Shown here in pieces: positions 58,321 through 64,000 of a DNA stretch of 64,000 nt; within the stretch, counting starts at the first letter, position 1, and every line of letters starts with the position of its first letter. This DNA comes from Dastarcus helophoroides (Eukaryota > Arthropoda > Insecta > Coleoptera > Bothrideridae). The notes beneath the pieces are model-generated. The model was given only the letters and a program-made list of their open reading frames with translations. It made no database searches and was not told the DNA's origin. Where the stretch lies: the NCBI GenBank assembly GCA_028583605.1, contig CM053331.1, positions 32,900,411-32,964,410 on the forward strand. The letters run 5' to 3'. A program made the position numbers and the translations under genes.

Positions 58321-59368
58321 TTTCTTATCTTTATCCTGTCCTCAACGAGTAAGATGTCCCTAAAAGATGGTGACATCGAAATTTTACTAAAACAGCACTT
58401 ATCACCCAAAAATCTTCTAGTTATCAAGTTTTATTAAAGTTTGAGTTTGAATTTTTGCTGAAGGAGAAAAACATCCCTAAAAATAGTGATCCTCTCTCTG
58501 GAAATCGACAGAACCGTTTCAGAGAGAAGAAATTGTTTCTCAAGGAGGAAGATGCTCCTAATAAGTAAAGATTCGAATTTTTACTAAAATTGCTTCGATA
58601 TCTAGATCTGATCTAAAGTTGTCCTAGTTACCTAGTTCATTGACATTGATAGAGACGTTTCGGACATAAAAATTATTCCTGAAGGAGGAAGATGCCCCAA
58701 AAAAATGGTAATCCTGAATTTATATAGATCGTTTTCTTGAACCAAAAAACCCTTAGTTACAAGAGTTTCATGGAAATCGATAGAAACTTTTTGGCGGTAA
58801 AAGTTTGTTTCTCAATCAGGAAGATGTCCCTGAAAATGGTAACCCCGAATTTTTACTAAAATTGCTAAATTGCATCTACCTAGATCATCTTGACCCAAAT
58901 ATTTCCTGGTCACCAAGTTTCATAGAAACTGATAACAGTCGTTGCGGAGACAAAAATTGTTCCTGAAGGAAGAAAAGTCCCTAAAAAAATTGTCATCTTA
59001 AATTTTTACAGATAATTTTTCCAATTCAAAAAAATTTTGCTTAGCGATGCAAATAGAATGCAACCTAGACTACAGTATGCAGCCTCCTAAGAGTGTATAG
59101 TAGATCATAAATAAATGAACCATCAACAGTTGAGCCACAAACACTTAGCAAAACGGTTGCTCTTTAGGGAAGCCCCAGAAGACTATCATATAAATGCACG
59201 GACCAATAGGCTTGAACAGATATTGGTCTGAACATGGTTACCGACTTTGGTCAAAAGTCGTACATACGTAGAATCGTTTCAGATATAAATAATATTTGTT
59301 CCCCCAAAAAAAAAAATTCCTAAAAAATGGCGATAGCTAAATTTTACTAAAATTGAATCCGTCTAGAT
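58320..59368. repeat. Tandem array of a 130-155 bp unit, left part
   Basis: Phrases such as AAAATTGTTCCTGAAGGAGG, AAGATGTCCCTAAAA, GAATTTTTACTAAAATTGC, ATCTAGATCA and GAAATCGATAGAACCGTTTC recur in the same order near 58533, 58670, 58799 and 58953. The copies are diverged. The array is interrupted at 59369 by a hAT insertion and resumes after 61686. Confidence 0.7.
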
Positions 59369-61686
59369 CAAGGATGAGCAAGACGTGGCCCGCGGGCCAC
59401 ATGCAGCCCGCTTAACATTTTTCTGCAGCCGCCTAAGCTCTACTGTTTTACGTAAAAATTGTAGAAAAGAAAATGTCAAACAATTTGATGAAAAAAAAAG
59501 AAAATAAATTTTCACGATTCATGAAATATCTTGGACATAAGCTTAGGCAAGATTTTCTTAAAGGGGGGGGGGAGCAATAACAATCATTCTAAAAAACTCA
59601 TGGGTAAAAAAAAACCTTCTGTGTATCTTTACTTAAAAACTACAGAATTGGGAACATCGCATTTTCAAATTAAAGTCAAAATTTTGAAAAAAGTCCAATC
59701 TTAAGAAAAAACCTTTTGGAGAACTTTAAGAAATGTCGAAATTTTGAAAAAGTGGAAATGTAAAAGAGACGAAATTGGCAAAAAGAAATTTTTGTAAAAA
59801 GAGTTGTAATTTCCAGAACGAATTCAGGTAAAAAAATGCAACTTTTAAAAACAATGACTTCAGAATTTTTATTTTATTACAATTCTGTCATATTTTTTAA
59901 ATTTTTCAAGGAATCTTTTTTTCAAGATTTCTTTAAAATACTCTTCTCAGATTGTTTAGATTTCTATTAAAATTTCGATCCAATTTAAAAAAAAATAAAC
60001 GAATTTTTTGAAAAAGTTTAAATCTTTGGAAAAAATTTCATTTTAAATGGAAATGTCCAGAAACAGATAAAATTGAATTTTGAGTTAAAAACCAAGTCGA
60101 GTTATCAGGAATAACATTTAAAAAAAATCAGAAAAAACAAAGACTTCGAAAAAAATTCAGGATTTTTCAAAATTACGTTACAAATTACAAAAAAATATTG
60201 AATTTTCTAGGAAACATTCCAAATTTTCAGAAGGTCCAATTTTAGGAGGAAAATTTAAAAAGTTGAAATTTTCAATAAATCATATTGAAAATGAAAACCT
60301 AACTTTTCTTAAAAAATCGAGAAATGTGCAAAATTCAAAAAAAAATCAAAATTTTCAAAGATCTGATTTTGTGAAAAGACGCAAAAAGTCCAATCCTGAG
60401 AAAGAAAAATCGCAAAGTGTAAAAACATTGTTCTCAAAATTTAAAATTCAGTAAAGATGTTGAATTTACAAAAAAATCTTTTTCTTGAAATCCCCAAATA
60501 TATTTTTCGCAACAACAGAAAAGTGAACATTTTCAGAAAATTTTTTTGAAAAAGTCCAAAAGGTAGAATTTTGAAAACAAAATCAAAATTTCGAAAAAGA
60601 CAAATTTTGAGGAACAGGCGAATTTTAGGTAAAAGACTATCTTAAAAAAGTTCGAAATTTTCAGAAAAAAAGACGAATTTACCAACAACAAAAAATTTAC
60701 TGAAATATTAAATATCGGATATTGAGATAAAAATCAAGATTTCCTGAAAGAGACAAATTTCAGAAAACCAGTCAGAATTTCTAAAAAATTCAAAATCTTA
60801 AAGATCGAAATTTTTAGTAAATGTTCAGAAAAATATCGGAATTTGAAATAAAATTCGAGAAAACTTTGAAATGGACAAAAAATTGTCTAAAGAAAGTCAA
60901 ATTAAAATAAAGTAAAAAAAAAAATAGTTACAACCCCGAGAAAAAAGATGATATTGTAAGAGAAATTTTGCAAAAAAGATTTAAATTTTGAGAAAAAGCA
61001 TTTAATCTTAGTGACACTTCGAAATTCAGAAAAAGAGTAAATTTTAAAAGAAAAATCGAACATTTATTTTCTCTCAACTCTCTGGACGAGTCAGAGGACG
61101 ACAGGGTTCCTACCTTGCCTCAACAGGCGTCAGAAAATGACAAATATTGTGATAACACATCGAAATTTTGACAAACGAGTTGAAACTGCCAGAAATTTGG
61201 ATTATAAAAAAGGGTTGAAGTTTACAAATACATTTTTGTTTTTTTACAAAAATTTTAAATTTCTAAATAATATACCTTTCTGTCTAAAAGATCGACCAGA
61301 TTTCGAAAAAAAAGGCAAATTTTAATAAACAAGCGGAAATTTTCAGAATCAGAAAAAGGCGAAATTGTCAGGAAATGACGAAATTTCAGAAAAAAAAACG
61401 AGGAACTTTTAAATTCAAAATTTTGACAGTCATGTTTGATAAAAGAAGGCAAATTTATGAATAAATGCAAAATTTTAAAAGAAAAAGTCAAATTTTGTAA
61501 AAAAATATACAAAATTTGAGAAAAAGGTAGAAATTTCGAAAAAATGTTTCAAGGATAGGATGAATTCTGAAGAATTGGAAAGTCCTCCAATTGAATACAT
61601 ACAAATTTTCAGTTTGCTGCATGAACCAGGGAGTGCAAGCGCATTCATATTTTTCTCAGTCTGTAAAAAAAGGTTGCTCATTCCTG
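59369..61686. mobile_element. Non-autonomous hAT element with exact 8-bp target duplication
   Basis: Left end CAAGGATGAGCAAGACGTGG followed by CCCGCGGGCC. The right end, reverse complemented, is CAGGAATGAGCAA. Identical GTCTAGAT duplications (59361-59368 and 61687-61694) prove insertion into the tandem unit, whose sequence (ATCTAGATCATTTT...ACCCAAAAATCC-like) continues seamlessly. The CCCGCGGGCC subterminal word is shared with the 33206-34351 hAT. The interior of about 2.2 kb is AT filler with no transposase. Confidence 0.9.
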
Positions 61687-62135
61687 GTCTAGATCATTTT
61701 GTTGACACAAAAATCCTCCATTTACTAAATTTTGTCGGAATCGATAAAACCCTTTCGGAAATAAAAATTGTTCCTGGAGGCCAATGATGTCCCTGACAAA
61801 ATGCGATCCCAAATTACCGTTTTCTTAATCCAAAAAAACCCTTATTTACCGAATTACATCGAAATCGATACAACCGTTTCTGAGCTAAAAATTTCTTCCT
61901 CAAGGAGCAATACATCCTTAAAAATGGTGATATCAAAAATTTTTTTAATAAAAAAAAAAAGTTTCATCGTAATCGATAGAGCTGTTTAGCAGATAAAAAA
62001 TTTGTTCCTGAAGAATTAAAATCTTCTCAAGAACTGTTGACTCCAAATTTTTACCAAGACACCTATCGGGATCATTTTTTCGGCGCAAAAATCCCTAATT
62101 AACGATTTTATCAAAACTGTTAGTCGTTTTACCGA
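61687..62135. repeat. Tandem array of the 130-155 bp unit, right part
   Basis: The array resumes with AAAATCCTCCATTTACTAAA, ATCGATAAAACCCTTTCGG and AAAATTGTTCCTGGAGG, then two further degenerate units to about 62130. Open frames here (for example KTLSEIKIVPGG) come from the repeat phase. Confidence 0.7.
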
Positions 62136-64000
62136 AAAATGTATATAATATATACATGCAAATAAATTGAACTCATTTAATAGTAGATATATTGAGCATC
62201 TGTAGTTTTCATATATTTTTGAATCAGTAGTGAATGGGTTAAAAGAAAGAAAATATTTTTAGTTATCTCGAAACAAAAGTCCGAATTTCGAAAAAATAAA
62301 CCCTGAAATTTAGGGAATAATTCAAATTGAAAATTTGAGTATAAAAGTAATTTTTTTTAGAAAATGTAGAAATTGTAAGTTTGTAATCTAACTTTTAGAA
62401 TAAATAGAATAAAAAAACATTATCATGATTGAAGTGATGACAAAAAAAAGATGAATCACAGCAAACATCTTTTAATGTAAAACCTGTGATCATTATGTAT
62501 TACAAAATATTGAGTTTAAACTATTTAGAAATCCTAAAACTTATTAAGTTACGTTTAGAAAATAATATATAAAACAGAGTTAATATTACTAGGAAATTGA
62601 ATTTGAAGTAAAATTTTCAGAAAAAACTAGCCGTTGCAGAATTTTGCCAAAAATTCAAGATTAAAAAAAGTATTAATTTGCAAAATTTCAACTTATACTA
62701 GAGATTTTAAGATTAGAGAAAATACTCGAACAATCCAGTTGAAAGTCAAAATATTATGATTAAAATGAAAAAAAAAAATACATTAATTTCGAGGGTTTTT
62801 TTCAAATTTTGACTACTTTCTTAAAAGTATAAGTTAAACCTTGATATTGTAAGTTAAATTTTGACATCTTTTTAATTTCGTGTTTTAATTCGACATTCTG
62901 AGGAAAACATTCAAATTTAAGGGAAACAATTTCACAGTTCTAGAAAGAAATCTAAATTTCAATTCAATCAAAGATCAAAGTTCGAAAAAACAAACTAAAT
63001 TCATAAATAAAAATATCTCAAGATTTCAACTTTTCAACATTCGAATTTGAGATTTAGGTGTAAACATAAAAAAGTCATAATCTTTGGAAAACGACTACAT
63101 TTCGTGTTTCAAATCGAAATTTTAGAAAAAAAAAACACAAAAATTGCAATTTTTATATCAAATTTTAAGACAAATGTAAAAATTAAAAAAAAAGATCAAA
63201 TATATTAAAAAAATTGTATCCAAATTTTGAATTCCTTTTAAGCATTTTGAATTTTTCAGGAAATTTGAAGAAGACATTTTCAGGTTCTTTTCGAAATTTT
63301 ATTATATTCTGAAGATCAAAAGTTTAAATTGGAAATTCTAATTTTTTAAGATAAAAGTAGCCTAAATTTGAAGAGAAAAATATCAACATTTTTTTGAAAT
63401 AGTCCAAATTTTGAATTGAATTGAAAAACGTTTGTCAAAATTTAAACTTTAATAACCAATGAGATTTCCATTTTTTTAGAAACTTTGGTTTTTTAAGCAA
63501 ATGTTGAGAATTCCCAATTTCATTGAAAATCCGAGTTAGCACTTTTAATTGATAAACATTTTTAACTTTTAGCTTTTTTACAAAAACTTTCTTTTCGAAA
63601 TGTGGCGATTAAAAATTTAAATATTTCCAAACTGGGTCGCAGAAATGTTAAATAAAATTAATAAACATGACGACTAAAGTCAGAAATTCGATATACAAGT
63701 TAAAATAGCGAGTTTATATTCGAAATTTCCTGATTAAAGTCAAATTACGTAAATAATGAAGACCGAAATTTACCTATTAAGTTGAAATTTTTTGATTAAG
63801 GAGAAAAATTTAAAAAAAATGTTTTTGAAGCTTTGACCTCAGAAGATCAAATCAAAAAATTTCAACTTCAAATAATTTTGGGTTCTAACTCAAAATTTCA
63901 TGAAAACCCGAGTGTTTAAAATAAAAGTCGAAATAAAGTCAATATTTTGATTCTAAAGTTGAAATTTTCGAAAAAATGTAAAAATTTAAATTTTAAGTTG
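62136..64000. repeat. AT filler to the window end
   Basis: Low-complexity sequence with AAATTTT, GTCGAAATT and AATTTCAA words, without gene, RNA or clear element end. If FBXO28 continues, this is part of its second visible intron. Confidence 0.5.

Overview
The window is nuclear DNA from a winged insect, quite possibly a beetle (the order is a weak inference). Two complete odorant receptor genes of the insect-only 7tm_6 type, short GT-AG introns of about 48-60 bases in several genes, and insect-type LINE and hAT elements all point this way. The DNA is very AT-rich. Much of it is a degenerate low-complexity sequence built from variations on AAATTTTCAAAAAGTCG, called 'AT filler' below.

Host genes, all on the + strand: the 3' end of a kinesin-like gene (975-6158), with a LINE inside one intron; a complete ubiquitin-activating enzyme E1 gene, Uba1, in four coding exons (17648-23538); an unrecognised, possibly decayed small gene (about 24064-24497); two intact seven-exon odorant receptor paralogues (37295-38870 and 47038-48602); and the first two coding exons of an FBXO28-type F-box gene (53368-53469 and 57421-57669). 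The whole two-exon MCM10 gene (53729-56825) lies on the same strand inside the first intron of the F-box gene.

Mobile DNA fills most of the rest. There are three LINEs: a nearly intact one broken by a single in-frame stop (about 1990-5413), a 5'-truncated RNase H-bearing one on the minus strand (10393-12890) with a 9-bp target duplication, and a dead frameshifted one (about 42720-45960). Several hAT-type elements have exact 8-bp target duplications: 25148-31942 containing 29515-31798 containing 30247-31198, then 33206-34351, and 59369-61686. Another hAT-like element, 32410-36866, is flanked by a 250-270 bp direct repeat in place of an 8-bp one. Foldback and terminal-inverted-repeat MITEs are scattered between them.

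Tandem repeats: an AT-rich satellite at about 8.2-14.1 kb with a 175-bp unit and a 555-560 bp higher-order period; two arrays built on a 16-bp unit that carries TGACCTTGA and CACGTGAC motifs (40.84-41.70 and 50.81-52.87 kb), each about 2 kb downstream of an odorant receptor; a 130-155 bp array around 58.3-62.1 kb that is split by a hAT insertion; and smaller 71-, 161- and 845-bp duplications. Receptor, AT filler and array together look like one duplicated segment. No tRNA, rRNA or CRISPR array was seen.
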